Shown here: positions 1 through 12,354 of the stretch, piece after piece
Numbering within the stretch: position 1 is the stretch's first letter
Layout of the letters: each line of letters begins with the position of its first letter
Source: Delphinus delphis
Taxonomy: Eukaryota > Chordata > Mammalia > Artiodactyla > Delphinidae
Direction of reading: 5' to 3'
DNA: 64,000 bases
Assembly (NCBI RefSeq): GCF_949987515.2
Contig: NC_082703.1
Location: 8,270,680-8,334,679, forward strand
Position numbers and translations under genes: made by a program
Notes under the pieces: model-generated
The model's database searches: none
What the model was told of the DNA's origin: nothing
Seen by the model: the letters and a program-made list of their open reading frames with translations, nothing else

Positions 1-1254
1 ATAACTAGCACGGGGTATCATTATCCCTTTCACAACAAGTAGCATAGTTTGTCAGGCAGCAGTGGTTGGGAAGACAGCATCCAGCAGCAGGGACACACAG
101 GACGGTGGCAAGAAACAGCTGCAGTTTCACAAAATGCTTTGAGGACTAATTTCACCTGCTCTGTATCGAGTCATTCCCAACTGAATACATTCCATTGTAT
201 TTGTTTCTTCTTTTGTGTATAAGGACACGCAAAAATTCATTCAGATTCCATCAAAATTTGAGGATGAACTGAACATTCGGAAAACAATCCTAATTCTGAG
301 GCCAGGATTGATTAGAAACCAAGAAAGGCCGCACGCCAGGCTTGGAGGAAACAGTAAGGATCACAAAGTAAGTAGATCTTAAAGAGACTGGAACATGGCC
401 AAGCAAGGGGGTCAAGAGAGCCAATGTAATTCTTTGAAGTGGGTTATTTCATCGTCCTTTTAGCACACACGTTGCTTCTGTCACTTGTGTCCCTCCTAAC
501 CAATTGCCTCTCACTCTGTTCTGTCTTAATGGCCTCTGCTTATCCGTTACTTGCATTTACTCATGTCTTCTGATATCTCATGGGCACTACTGCCTGCTTC
601 TTTGTGTCTTTACTTTCCTGGTGCCTCTATCAGCTACTGATTCTCTTTTAGGATCAAGCCATACTCAGAAGAGCAAGAATCCACAAGTACACAATCACTT
701 CACCCTTCCTGGGCAAGTCTCACTGAGTCTACACTCACGAGCAGCTAACCCGCCTCGGTGTGCGTGCCTGGTCCGGTGGACATGCCAGTAGCCGTATGTG
801 GTACACGGCATGGCCACCTATGCTTAAGAAGGCACTCAGCACCACTTCCCCCAGCAGGGACTATGGGTGGGGACTCCGTAACGAAACCATGCCTGCAGAA
901 AGATTTCGAAGGTTGCTTTATCTCCAAGTTCCGTAAAAGGCTCTTCCTGTGTATTGATATTGGTTTGGCTATGTCAGTACGTAAAGAACGGCTGAAGCAT
1001 GACCTAAATAGCACATCTTGACAAAAATTATTAGGTGAAAATATAGGAATTCTCTGCTACCTTGTTTTCACGGTATTAAATCATATTAAAATAAAGTTAA
1101 TAACTCACGTTCTGTATCTTTACATCACATTCCACTGAAAGCTATGGAAATAAAATACTCAGAAGTTCCATATTCTGTATGTTTGAGAATACTACTGTTC
1201 TACTTGTGATTCTAACAGGAAAACTGAGTTTTAGGTGAACTCAGAAAGAGCCAC
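1..1254. other. intronic sequence, no recognised element
   Basis: This is mixed-composition DNA without coding or repeat signals I can name. Short ORFs near 500-1020 overlap on both strands, lack family resemblance and look like chance. Confidence 0.6.
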
Positions 1255-1270
1255 TGAACCAAAGGACTTT

Positions 1271-1409
1271 TTTTGTTTTGTTTGTGTTTTTGTTTTCTTT
1301 GGCCGCACCGCACAGCATATGGGACCTCAGTTCCCCGACCACGGATAGAACCCGTGCCCCCTGCAGGGGAAGCACAGAGTCTTAACCACTGGACCACCAG
1401 GGAAGTCCC
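1271..1409 (-). mobile_element. CHR-type SINE (older, short form)
   Basis: Read on the minus strand, it starts GGGACTTCCCTGGTGGTCC and has a tRNA-like B box region (GGTTCTATCCGTGG). It ends with a T-rich stretch on the plus strand that is the poly(A) tail. Flanks are ACCAAAGGACTTTT on the left and CCAAAGTGCTTTTT on the right. It shares its insertion site with the adjacent L1 tail. Confidence 0.88.
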
Positions 1410-1423
1410 CCAAAGTGCTTTTT

Positions 1424-1642
1424 AACTGAAGTATAGCTGATTTACAATGTTGTGTTAATTTCTGCTGTACAGCATAGTGATTCACTTATAAATACATATA
1501 TATTCTTTTAAAAGCTCTTTTCCATTATGGTTTACCACAGGATACTGAATATACTTTCCCGTGCTATACAGTAGGACCTTGTTGACCCCAAACTCCCAAT
1601 CCATCTCTCCCCTCCCCCCTTCCCCTTGGCAACCACAAGTCT
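1424..1642 (-). mobile_element. L1 3' UTR fragment (5'-truncated LINE-1)
   Basis: The reverse complement carries the cetartiodactyl L1 tail: the segment about a tally of 'GGTCCTACTGTATAGCACGG', then GCTGTACAGCAGAAATTAAC and ACATTGTAAATCAGCTATAC. It ends near the AATAAA-like tail. It is flanked by CCAAAGTGCTTTT at 1410-1423 and AACCAAAGTGCTTTT at 1645-1659, a convincing target-site duplication. Confidence 0.88.
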
Positions 1643-1659
1643 TGAACCAAAGTGCTTTT

Positions 1660-2585
1660 GATGGAGAGAAAAAAAAGGAGTGCAGTCCGAGGAGCCATTG
1701 ACTAGACTAGTCTACTCAGTTCTCAACAAGTATATAGAAAAGTCACACTCCTTACATTTCTACTGTCAGGATTCCCCATCTATGGTGTTGCCTAAACCCC
1801 ACGTCCCCACAAGCAGCCCTAGAGCTTATCTTCAGCTTAGCATCCTGAAGAAGACTTGAATACCAACAAACTACACGCTCAGTAGAACAATTTTAAGAAC
1901 ACAGACGCGAAGAATCATTCTGGACTTTCATTCTGGTGTCCGCCCAGCCCTCCCCAGGAAATTAGAGGCGTGTGAACTAGAAATAAGTTTAAAAAGAAAT
2001 GACCTAAACATAACCTTAAGCTTTCAACAGCCACCATCTCATTGTAATTCAGGGAGAAAGAGTGAAAAAGAAAAAGCCAACCTAGCAGCAGGAAGAAATA
2101 TCTTTTATCCTGCATTGTTAGCTTTTTGATTCTCCCCTCACCCCAGGTCTCCTTGAGGCCAGGAAGGTCGATCAGGACAAGACATGGCCACGTGTCTTGA
2201 GCATGTAAAGGCTGGAATATGCCACTAACCAGCTAACACTCAGCCTACGGCTCGGCCCCCATGGCAAGTGGCTGGAAGAAAGGTGAACGGCATTTTGCCT
2301 GGCCTTTTAAATCAATCTTGCCAGAACAGGAAGAATCTAAGAGATCACTCCAACCACTCCGAGGTCTGGAGGATGCTTTCCAGGAAAAGAGAACGGCACA
2401 GGCTCTGAGGCAGTGACAACCAGGGATACCTGAGTAATAAAAGAAGTCACCAGGGCTGACACAGTGAAGGGTAGCATTCTGGTGCAAGGGAAGGTAAGAG
2501 GGGGCTGGTTATTCCTATGGGGCCAATATCATGGAGTTCGGAAATCCAATGGGAGAAATTCAGCCAAGAGAATAGCAGGATCTGA
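1660..2585. other. intronic sequence, no recognised element
   Basis: No exon-like or repeat-like signal is recognised. Short ORFs (for example near 1915-2487 on the minus strand) have no family features. Confidence 0.55.
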
Positions 2586-2587
2586 TT

Positions 2588-3110
2588 TGTCTTTTGTTTC
2601 TTAAGTAACCTTTCTGGCTGCTGTTTGGAGAATGGATTTTAAGATGGCAAGAGTGGAAGCAGTGAGGAGATTATCACAGCAGAGAAAAAAACCAGATGGA
2701 GGGAAGTGGGCAAATTCAGGATGTGTTTTGGAGATAGACGGGGCAGGACTTGTTGCTGGATGGGATGTGACTGAAAGAAACAGAGGAGTCAAGGATGACA
2801 CCTATGTCTTGTCATGAGCCCTGAGGTACCATTACTGAATTGGGAAAGGCGGGAATAAACACAGGTTTGCAGCAGTGCTGCTGGGGTGAAAACCAAGAGA
2901 GTTCTCTTTGGGACATATTATGTTTGAGATGCCTACTAGATATTCAAGTGGATATATCAGGTAGGCAGTGAATAAAGTCATCCGGAGATGAGGTACAAGG
3001 TCAAAGTTGAGAATAATCGGTATATAGCCAGTATTTGAGCCACGGAGTAAGAGATTTCACCTGGGGAGAACCTGTGCGTGAAGGAGAGACCTAGGGTATT
3101 GCAATATTTA
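2588..3110 (+). repeat. ancient dispersed mammalian repeat, family unresolved
   Basis: Phrases such as TTCTGGCTGCTGTTTGGAGA, GAGGAGTCAAGGATGACACC and TTTGAGATGCCTACTAGATA in this order match a diverged repeat I have seen widely in mammalian genomes. I cannot name its family with certainty. The ORF at 2632-2817 is part of it. Confidence 0.5.
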
Positions 3111-3332
3111 GAAATGGGAAGAGAAGGAGGAATCTGCAGAGAAAACGGAATTGTGGACAGTGGGAAGGAGAAGAAACAGAAGACAGCAAAATCACAAAAG
3201 CATCCCTGGACCCCACTCCCAGACATTATGATTCCACAGGTCTTGAGCAAAACCCAGTAACCTTAATTTTTAAAGAGCGCCTGGTGTGCTTCACATGTGC
3301 TGCGAGTTTTAGGAAACACTATTACAGAATAC

Positions 3333-3808
3333 AAAGCTGATTATGAGACGGGCTTTGCTGCAGTGCCCGCACCTGGACAAATAGCTCCTCCACCAACAAA
3401 ATACAAAGAAACTATACGGGACTAAAAATAACCATGTGCACGTGCAGTTGAGGCAAATTATGGACAACAAGATACAAAAAGAGCAAAAAAACCCAACTGC
3501 CACTTCTGAAGAGCCGGGAGCAAAAGCAGAGGGGTGGGATCAAACGCAGGGTACTGCGCATGCCCCCTGCACTCAACATCGCCAAAGGGGTGGGCAAACC
3601 AACTAAGCCACCCCTACCCTCACCCCATATAAGGAACCAGCTCGCCGCCCCCCGCCTTGGTGAGAATAAGCAAGGGAGCGTGTCGCTTACCTTTGCTCCC
3701 CACTGCTGCAGCAGGGGCGCCAGTAAAGCCTTGCCTGAATTTCTTGTCTGGCCTCTGATCAATTTCTATTGATTGAGGAGGCCGAGAACCCTGGTCAGTA
3801 ACAGTTAG
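3333..3808 (+). mobile_element. ERV-type solo LTR, copy 1
   Basis: It is about 460 bp and closely matches the LTR at 49217-49700 over most of its length. Both share GACTAAAAATAAC, ACAACAAGATACAAAAAG, CACTTCTGAAGAGCC, CTGCACTCAAC and TTGCCTGAATTTCTTGTCTG. They also share a TATA-like ATATAAGGAACC or AGATAAGGAACC, and both end GAACCCTGGTCARTAACA. This order (U3, TATA box, poly(A) signal, R/U5 ending in CA) is that of a gammaretrovirus-like LTR. The poly(A) signal is mutated here to AGTAAAGC. No internal retroviral genes are seen beside it, so it is a solo LTR. Confidence 0.8.
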
Positions 3809-4714
3809 TTGAGCCCAGAACTCAAACCCAGCTCTTCTGACCTTTACTTGTTCACTCTTTCTGCTGCTCCTATTCCTTCACATTTAAAAAAATGAGCCCA
3901 TCTAATTGTCATGCTTGTATTAAAATACCATCCATTCCCTAAATGGTTAACTCCAGCTAGTGCTCTAGACTTTTTGTCTTCTGTCAAATTTTTGGAAAGG
4001 GGTGTCCGTACCATCTCTGTTTTCTCATCTTCCACTGATTCCTAGACCTACCATTACCTCCTATCACCCCCTCATTACACTGCTTTGCTCCGGTCAGTGG
4101 AAGCAAATCAGTCCACTCTTCTCACTTCTTACTTTAACCTGGTGATCACACTGACACCATGGACCATTTATTCCTTCAAACAAATCTCCACTCTCTTCAA
4201 TCTCCCAGTCCCTCTTCCATTTTTTTCTCCTTTATTTTCTTAATGGCTCCCCTCTGTCCACCCCTTAACCACATGCAGAATTCTACTCATGGTCTGTTGC
4301 TCTCTCTTCCCCAGCAGTTTGGGTGCTGGGGGTTGGATAGAAAAAATGTAGTGTGGAAAACCACTGAGAAATAAAATATTGCCTGCCGTATCAGTAAACA
4401 AAGGTTGTTACAGCCATCAAGCCATCACATTACAGCTGCCCGGACTGTGAGCCCTGAGGGATGGAGACAAATGGGCTGCCCACTGCCAAGCACATCTGGC
4501 CGTCAGCCGCTGTAGCCACCCACAATAGTGCACCTGAGGAAACTCAGGATGAGAAAACACAGGATACTGGGCCCAGAGGGCCGAGGTGCATAGCAAAGGA
4601 ATGATTTCAGTCAGCCCAGACTCTTGCATCTTCCCATACATAGAAAAGCGCTGAATTCCTTAACCTGAAATATCTGGGTTTTTTTTTATTAACAGTAATC
4701 CTTTGATGTTCCGA
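3809..4714. other. intronic sequence, possibly with L2 remnants
   Basis: The pyrimidine-rich stretch 4040-4310 has an L2-like flavour but is too diverged to assign. The remainder is unremarkable. Confidence 0.4.
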
Positions 4715-4890
4715 CTACCTGGTCTTTTGTTGCAAAAACTTCTACATATCCTGGCTTCCCCCTTGGCTCTTCAGAACACTTTTTTCAGCATTTATCTAAA
4801 GTCCTTAGAAAGTCTGCTGAATAAAACGTAACTCTCAACTTTTAGGTTGTGTATTTTTTTCAGTTGACACCATTTTAAGTATTTCAGATA
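4715..4890 (+). mobile_element. possible ancient LTR fragment
   Basis: CTCTTCAGAACACTTTTTTC, then GCTGAATAAAACGTAACTCT and GTTGTGTATTTTTTTCAGTTGACA-like wording (split here for length) resemble the R/U5 end of an old mammalian LTR, with AATAAA at about 4820. The family is not identified. Confidence 0.35.
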
Positions 4891-4952
4891 AAATCCTCCT
4901 ATCTTCCTGATGGAGATCTATTATCCTAATGGGCACCTACTTGCCAATGACC

Positions 4953-5167
4953 TTTTTTTGTTTGTTTTTGTTTTGCGGTACGCGGGCCTCTCACTGTTGT
5001 GGCCTCTCCCGTTGCAGAGCACAGGCTCCGGACGCGCAGGCTCAGCGGCCATGGCTCACGGGCCCAGCCGCTCCGCGGCATGTGGGATCTTCCCGGACCG
5101 GGGCACGAACCCGCATCCCCTGCATCAGCAGGCGGACTCTCAACCACTGCGCCACCAGGGAAGCCCC
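4953..5167 (-). mobile_element. CHR-1 SINE
   Basis: The minus strand reads GGGGCTTCCCTGGTGGCGCA with A box TGGCGCAGTGG and B box GGGTTCGTGCC. It then has the tRNA-unrelated body (GGGCCCGTGAGCCATGGCCG) and a poly(A) tail seen as T-rich sequence at 4953-4975. It is the young form. Overlapping ORFs on both strands are repeat-derived. Confidence 0.95.
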
Positions 5168-5264
5168 AATTCTAATGTTTGATGCTGATCCCTGGGCTTT
5201 AGGCTCATAAACACAACTGCATGATGAAAAGAGTTCGCTGAATGTTCCATGGGTAGTTCCCACA

Positions 5265-6200
5265 TAACATGATCAAAAACCGAACTCAGTATCTTGTTTT
5301 GCACACTAGTTTCTTCTACTCTAATCATAACCTCATTTAATGGAATCACCATTAATTCAGTCACTTTAGCCCCAAATCAAGAAAGCCCCAAACGTGGGGT
5401 AATTCCTCAATTCCTACCTCACTTCTCCTCACCTCTGCATGCAAGAAGCCACACAGTCTTGGTAGTTTCACCTTCCTGGAATCTCCAATTTGCCCCTTCC
5501 CCTTTAACATATACCATCCCAGCAGAAGTTCAAGCCCCGTCAGCAGCTTCACAGGTTGGCATGAAGCTTCCTTGCCTTCAGTTTTACTTGCCTTTAAATC
5601 TCTGTGGCTGAATGGGAAGGTGGGGTGAGGGTCTGAAGATACGACCATGTCACCACCCTGCTATGACACTTCAGTGGCCCTAGACTACATCCTGAATAAA
5701 TCTAAACCTTAGCAGAGAATTCAAACACCCTCTATAATCTGACCTACTTCTCCCTGGGTAGCTCCATCTCCTTGTTTTCCCACATAGTTCCATGTAGTTT
5801 TTCCATTCTGTTCCATCTTTCTGTGCTTGCAACTCAAACTCTCCCTTTAACCTGAACATGGGGTCTTTAAGTTAACCCTCCTTCTTCCTAAGGAATTAGC
5901 TCAGGAAGTATACCACAGACCTTTAGGATCCACAAGTTGAACCTCTGGTGAGCTCCTGAAACAGACTGTGCTTATCTAACCGTGCTCCCTCGAAAACACG
6001 TTTGATTAAGTCTATCCTCTCGCGAGAGTATAAACTCTTCAAAAGAAAGGATGGGATTTTATTTATTGCTATGCTATCTAGAACATGTAGACAATTATTC
6101 ATGGCTGTCCGGCACTTACACACCTTAGTTAGCATTTCTTTGACACTTAAGAAGTTTCTAGAATGCACACCCTTGTCCTTACTTATCCTGGTAGAGGGAT
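5265..6200 (+). repeat. L2 (CR1-clade LINE) fragment
   Basis: The stretch follows the familiar L2 3' order. It has ACCGAACTCAGTATCTT, AATGGAATCACCATTAATTC, CTTCAGTGGCCCTAGACTAC and TATAATCTGACCTACTTCTC. It ends with the tail motif around AGAAAGGATGGGATTTTATT and TATCTAGAACATGTAG. It is highly diverged, as expected for an element shared by all mammals. Confidence 0.7.
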
Positions 6201-8605
6201 ATTAAGTTAAGAATAATATCACTAGGCTAAAAACGTCCTCAAAGACACGTTGTATTTCAGTTTTGTGTTTTTTCGTTTTGTTTTGTTTGCTTATCGTCTG
6301 CTCGTATTATCTGTCAGAAGATTTCTTCGGTGGAGAAAATGAGAGCTGAATTGAAGTAAAATCTATATCCTCTTCCTATTAAACTTCCACTGAGGTTTTT
6401 AGAGAAATGGCCATTTTCCAGGAAGTTTAAGGTTTATTTCACAAGAATGGCAGATTGAATAAACTGAGATTTCCTAAAAAGGGGGTGGCCATATTTCTAC
6501 AAATTCTTCTCAGTAACTAATAGTTGGCAATCAATAACATGAAGGAATATTATTTGGAGAACTTTTTCATCACTGACTGCAGGACACGTTGTAAAGTAAC
6601 GCACTACTACCCAGCAGTTCTCATCTTTAAGGCTGATGTACTCAACTGTGTACACGTTAGGCAAAAGTAGCATAATTTATACCAATTCCATAGAAATAAC
6701 CCTACTCTGTTCATAGAATCACAATCTCTTATACTTCAGTGTTACTCATACTTTCGACTGAAGCGCCCCCACTGGCAGAGGAGGATAAATTCATATCCCC
6801 AAGGCATTTATAGATGGAGCCTAAAAAGATGTGGCATGCACAGAATGGCTTGGACGTTTCAAGTTGCATCTTCACAATTCAAGAAAGTTTTTTTCCATAA
6901 TTGTGTTCATGTTTATATTTTACTGACCTCAAAGGGAATACCACTGACTTTCAAAAAGATGTAGCTTGTCTATCTTGTGGATTCTTATATCCACAGAACA
7001 CCCCAGCCCCAGGCTGGCATTGTGAAAGACGTGTGTAGTTAAAAAATGACCAATTATGTAAAATGTTCCTCATTTTAGGTTTGTCCAATGTTTTCCTGTG
7101 GTTAAATACAGACGAACTATATTCGGGAGGAATATCACTGAAGTGACGCTATCTTCTCATTCTATCCCATCAGGAGTAATTTGTGGATTTGTCCCATTGC
7201 TGGTGATGTCAACTGTGACCACTTGATTAAGGTGGTATATGGCAGGATTCTCTACTGCTAAATTACTAACTCCCTCTTTGTAATTCATCAGTATCTTGTG
7301 GAGAGATACTTTGCAATCCTGTAAACATCCTGTTACTCCTAAAACATTCAGCCACTGGTTTTAGCATCCAATTACACTTATCTTAATTAACTTTACGATA
7401 CATGCTAAATAATTTTCCATTTCCATCATTCCTTCTACATTTATTCATTTATTGTAAGGAAGAGCTGCCTCTTTCCCTCCATTTATTTTTATATTCATTT
7501 AAAAAATATACCAGTGTAGATTCATGGATTCTTATTTAATGAGTTACAACCATTACGATGATCTCTTTGACCAGTGGCAGTCCCTTCTAGGTGACTGCTA
7601 TTTCCTGTTTACATGTTCAATTTGAGGAATATTATATAAAATAACTGACTTTACACTTGAAAAATTCAGTGTAATGAACAATAAGGGAAGACCAAGCAAT
7701 TATTTGGATTAAAGAAGGCTGAAGAGATCTCTCAACTGAATGTAAGCCATGATCTAGGATTTGTTACTGTTATAAAGGACTTTACTGAACAGTTGATGAA
7801 AGATGAATAAGGTCTTTAGATTGGATAATAGAATTGTATCAATGTTAATTTCTTGGTAAATATACTACAGTCATGTCAGAAGATATGTTTTTTAAAAACA
7901 TACACCATAAAGTATTTAGGGGAAAGGAAGCATCATGTCTGCAAATTAATCTTAAACAAGTCAAAAAATAAACCGTAATTGTCTACATACAAATACATAT
8001 ACTGATAAACACAGAAAGAGACGATGCCAAAGTGAATATGGTCAAAGGTTAACATTTGAAGATTGTCAGCAAAGGCCTGAAGGGAATTTTTTGGTACTAT
8101 ATTGCAATTTTTTTTGCAAGTCTGAATTATGTCAAAATAACTTTTTAAAGAAAACCCTATTAGTCACCTACTCACCCAATGCAGTAATTCCTCCTTCAGT
8201 ATCACTGCCACCAGACATACATCCCTCGCTTGCCTCTGTACAGACTGAAGGAGAATGGGGCCATAGAAATAATGTTCCATAATGGGCATTTCTAGTTACC
8301 CCAAATATGCCATCTTAAAACTTACCTCCCGTGATGCTGCCTCTGGCTTTGGAGGAAAAACAGAATAATCTTGTCTCTAATTCCACGTGGAATCAGTTTG
8401 AATACGTCTCTAGCCTTTCTAGGCCAATTATTTCCTTTGTATAATAGCGTTACACATATAAAGTGATTTCTTGAATCATCACCATTACTGCCATTATGGC
8501 CACCTTCATGGGTGTGGGACCAGTATAGTCAAATGGGGCCCCATGCTTGATTTAATGGTCTAATACTGATGTCTTGAAATGCTTAATTTTTGAACAAGGG
8601 GACCC
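6201..8605. other. intronic AT-rich sequence, no recognised element
   Basis: About 2.4 kb of AT-rich DNA with no ORF over 63 codons, no young repeat and no exon-like segment. Old, unrecognisable repeats may be present. Confidence 0.5.
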
Positions 8606-8607
8606 AC

Positions 8608-9242
8608 ATTTTCTTTTCTTTTTTTCGATTGGAGTATAATTGCTTTACAGTATTGCGTTAGTTTCTGCCGTACAATGAAGTGAATCAGCTATATGTATAC
8701 ATCTAGCCCCTCCCTCTTGGACCTCCCTCCTCCCCCCCCACCCCGCCCATCTAGGTCATCACAGAGCACAGAGCTGAGCTCCCTGTGCTATCCTGCAGGT
8801 TTCCACTAGCTATCTGTTTTACACATACTAGTGTATTTATACCAAACCTAATCTCCCAATTCATCCCACCCTCCCCTTCCCCTCCTATGTCCACATGTCC
8901 GTTCTCTACATCTGGATCTCTCTTCCTGCCCTGGAAATAGGTTCATCTGTACTATTTTTCTAGATTCCACATATATACGTGTTAATATACGGTATGTGTT
9001 TTTCTCTTTCTGACTTACGTCACTCTGTATGACAGATTCTAGGTCCATCCACATCTCTACAAATGACCCAATTTCATTCCTTTTCATGGCTGAGTAATAT
9101 TCCATTGTATATATGTACTACATCGTCTTTATCCATTCATCTGTCAATGGACATTTAGGTTGTTTCCATGACCTGGCTATTGTAAATAGTGCTGCAATAA
9201 ACACTGGGGTTCATGTGTCTTCGAATTACGGTTTTCATTTTG
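8608..9242 (-). mobile_element. L1 3' end with ORF2 C-terminal remnant
   Basis: Minus-strand 5'-truncated L1 of about 630 bp. The reverse complement encodes the ORF2 C-terminus MEYYSAMKRNEIGSFVEMW, then SVIQSDVSQKEKNTYRI, followed by the 3' UTR. The 3' UTR here contains GAGGGAGGTCCAAGAGGGAG and the terminal CTGTAAAGCAATTATACTCC. The ORF2 terminus is at about 8990-9240. It is truncated at its 5' end near 9242. Confidence 0.9.
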
Positions 9243-9245
9243 CAC

Positions 9246-11101
9246 TCAGTACCACAAATTTTGTACCCAGTTCTGCTGCCACCAGCCTATGTGGCACCTT
9301 TCTGTAAACTGGACACCTGTGAGAACACAGGTCTTGGCTATAAAGCAGCAGCAAGAAAAACCAGTCCCTACCCTCATGTGGTTGTAGCCATGCTCTGGGG
9401 GGCAGTCCTGCCTAGTGGAATGCAGGCTGCATTTCAACACCAATCCCCTTCCTTGGCTAGATGCTCCTGTGTAGTGTGCAACTCCATCAGGAGGCCTGGA
9501 CTCTCAGATCTTTCAGTAATATTCATAGAAGTTAATTTCAGTCCAAAGGGAAGAAAGATCAACCTTTGGCCAAGTAGATAGTATTTTCTCTTCACTCTGG
9601 CCACATTCTTCCAAGAGAAGAGGAAGGAGGATTTTAAACTTTTGTGCGATTGCTAGCCGGTGCTGAGAATTGGTCATAACATGTTTTCCATAACCTCTGA
9701 ACAAATTCCATGTTCTGAAAAGGAAGGAAGGGAAAAGTGCAGATAAAGCTGGACGCCTTGGGGGCCACATGCTGCACGTCGCAGGGCTGTGATGACTCAC
9801 CTACTCCCGATTCCCTTTAGACCTCTTCTTTACTGCAGTAAACATTAGGAGTACTTCGCAAGCCAGGGAGGACAAAGACGGTCCTTATAAGAACAGCATC
9901 CTTGTGAGCTATGGATTGGCTAAAACCAGTTGCCGTGTTAGTCCCATGGCACCATCATGACACACAGCTCACAAATGCCCTTTCACAGAACCATATCCAG
10001 CATTGATAGGGTTGCCTTTCAAACCAAACAAACATCTATAATACAAAGGTAACAGATAAGGCTCCCCACTAGGCTCAGAGGTCAAGACAATGAGAGCAAT
10101 GCAACGGAATCTTACAGCAGGTTACCATCGAACAAGGGAAAATCAATCCACAAACAACTTCACGATAACCATGATTCTGGGAAAATGATAATAAGTACCA
10201 TGGGAGAAGGGCTAAAAAAAATGCTAGGAGAGTTCGAAGATGGATATTTAGGTTTTATCAATTTTGAAGCTGCAGATGCTGGAGGGGACCCTTTTTTAAG
10301 GGCTCAGTTGGTATGTCAGGCTGCTGAGGTCAATTAGTATTAAGGGATTTGCTAAACTACGTTTCATAAAGGACACGGTATCCACAACAGACCTTGGATG
10401 TAGGAATTAGGTGGACAAAGGCAGGAGTGCGAGATGCGGCTGGGAATACACTCCAGGAAGAAGAAAGGATATGAGCACATCAAGGAAAAAGAAAAGTCTA
10501 TGTCTCAGAATCTAAGCTGTCCTAACTCAGCTGGAGCCCCGTACGCTTGTATGGATATAATGGGTAATAAGACGAAAAACAGAGGTTAAGGCTGACTGAA
10601 CACCAGACACACATGCCGATGTGTGTTTTTATATTTATTTTTGCTATCAAGAGGGGGTTATGGACAGTTTTTAACAGGTGAAATTATTTATCAAAGCCAT
10701 GAAGCCAAGATCCATAACTGAGGTCTAGTTGGATATCTCCTCTAAGTTCTCAAAAAAGATACCGCCCTCCCCCACCAAAGCAAATTAAAATAATACTGTT
10801 TTCGCTATGGGCCTGTAATTAGGTAGGGAGTTTCATAGCTTTTAAATGAGATTCTCTAAGTTCTTCACTCGTTCTTGGCACGACTGTATAGATATTTTAG
10901 AAGTCTCTCAAATAAGCCATCTATTTAAATTATATTCAGGATGCATGTTTTATAGATTCCTTTTCTTAAAAAATCAGCAGAACAATGGGTTCCTGCTGCG
11001 TTTTATCCCAAGTGGCCAACTTGCTATGTGACTATAACAGGCCAAGGTTTCCCTCATCCCCCCAACCCCAACTCCCATATTGAAGAAAAGGCTCAGGTGT
11101 T
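9246..11101. other. intronic sequence, no recognised element
   Basis: Contains two overlapping ORFs (9213-9581 on plus, 9513-9800 on minus) without domain features, judged chance. No young repeat is seen. Confidence 0.5.
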
Positions 11102-11115
11102 AAGAAGAGTGTGCC

Positions 11116-11427
11116 GGGGACTTCCCTGGTCACTCAGTGGTTAAGAATCCGCCTGCCAATGCAGGGGACACGGGTTCGAGCCCTGGTCCGGGAAGATCCC
11201 ACATGCCGCAGAGCAACTAAGCCTGTGTGCCAAAACTACTGAGCCTGCGCTCTAGAGCCCACAAGCCACAACTACTGAGCCCTCGTGTCACAACTACTGA
11301 AGCTCGTGCACCTAGAGCCCATGCTCCACAACAAGAGAAGCCACGACAATGAGAAGCCTGTGCACAGCAACGAAGACCTAACACAGCCATAAATAAATGA
11401 ATAAATAAATAAATTTATTTAAAAAAA
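11116..11427 (+). mobile_element. CHR-2-like SINE (long form)
   Basis: It starts GGGGACTTCCCTGGTCACTC and has B box GGGTTCGAGCCC. The body has repeated CACAACTACTGA units and the tail is (AAAT)n/A-rich. Target-site duplication: AAGAAGAGTGTGCC at 11102-11115 and AAGAAGAGTTTGCC at 11428-11441, one mismatch in 14. This is an older, longer member than the ~200 bp CHR-1 copies. Confidence 0.92.
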
Positions 11428-11441
11428 AAGAAGAGTTTGCC

Positions 11442-11925
11442 CGACCAAGGGGTGATGATAGAGGCCAAACATTCTGAACGCAGATGAAGAAGAGGGAAAA
11501 ACGGCAACAGCTAAGCAGCCAAATGTTCACCCATGAGAATAAAAAACTACGAATAACTGAATATTCCTCCTTTGACAACTGTCCAGGGGCAGAAATAACA
11601 GATGCCAGAGCAGCCCGACTTCCTCCAGCGTGATCGAATCAGACAAACGAGAGGAGGCCAGTGGGAGCCACTCGCTGCAGATGGACTTCTGCCAACCTGG
11701 TGGGGGTGAATGTGGGTTGCTTTATTTATTTATTTTCCCTCCAGAAAATCACTTTGAAATGGAGCCTCAGCTATTTCCAGCCCCAGGTGATCGGATGGGC
11801 AGCCAGCAGACACAGGGTGGAATTATTAAGGAAAAGAAAATGGTTTAAGATGACAGGCACTTTGGCTACTACAACAAAATCTGTACTGGTTTTTTTGTAA
11901 CCACTAAGGCAGCAATGAGTCATGA
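11442..11925. other. intronic sequence, no recognised element
   Basis: Two overlapping plus-strand ORFs at 11630-11900 share no family features. Confidence 0.5.
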
Positions 11926-12041
11926 TTTATATATAAAAATATATATTATATACATAATATATAATAACATACATATAAAGTATATATATTATACATATGT
12001 ATTATACATGTGTGTATGTATATGTGTATATATATAATAAC
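11926..12041. repeat. AT-rich microsatellite (TA/ATAC/GTAT)
   Basis: Imperfect alternating TA with ATACAT and GTGTATGTATA interruptions over about 115 bp. Confidence 0.9.
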
Positions 12042-12189
12042 TTGACCATGTGGAGGAACTCAATTTCTTCAGAAACAGAATAGGAAAGCAATCACTGCTT
12101 TCCTCAAGGAAATGCTCAAAGGCACATGAACTTATCCTTCTATGATGGTTCTCAAACTCCCATTTAATAGAAAGCAATCAACACGGCTT

Positions 12190-12325
12190 GGTAGCAAGAG
12201 CACCCAGGGAGGGTGAATGGATGAATATAAGATCTGGTTCCGTGTCTGCCGGGTGACCTCTGGTCAAGCCACCTAACCGTTCTGAATATCACTTTCTCAG
12301 CTATTAATGATGACATTGGAGCTAT
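12190..12325 (+). repeat. MIR-like SINE fragment
   Basis: AAGATCTGGTTCCGTGTCTG, GGTGACCTCTGGTCAAGCCA and CTAACCGTTCTGAATATCAC follow the MIR core order (gctctg.., tgtgacctt.gg.caagt, taacc.ctctg). Confidence 0.5.
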
Positions 12326-12354
12326 GGGTTAAATCCGTATTTCCCAAATAGTGC

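Noticed and set aside
4910..5364. Overlapping ORFs on both strands (and similar groups at 21227-21570, 23291-23689, 29000-29464, 38420-38684, 39918-40360, 41468-41828, 46822-47140)
   Set aside because: All are translations of CHR-1 SINEs. The shared peptides (for example [15 protein letters not shown]) come from the repeat, and poly(A)/poly(T) tails extend them.
9213..9581. 122-codon plus-strand ORF
   Set aside because: Begins inside the end of an antisense L1 fragment and has no domain features.
11116..11190. tRNA gene (A and B box sequences)
   Set aside because: The boxes belong to a SINE head derived from a tRNA; the body, tail and target-site duplication show it is a retroposon.
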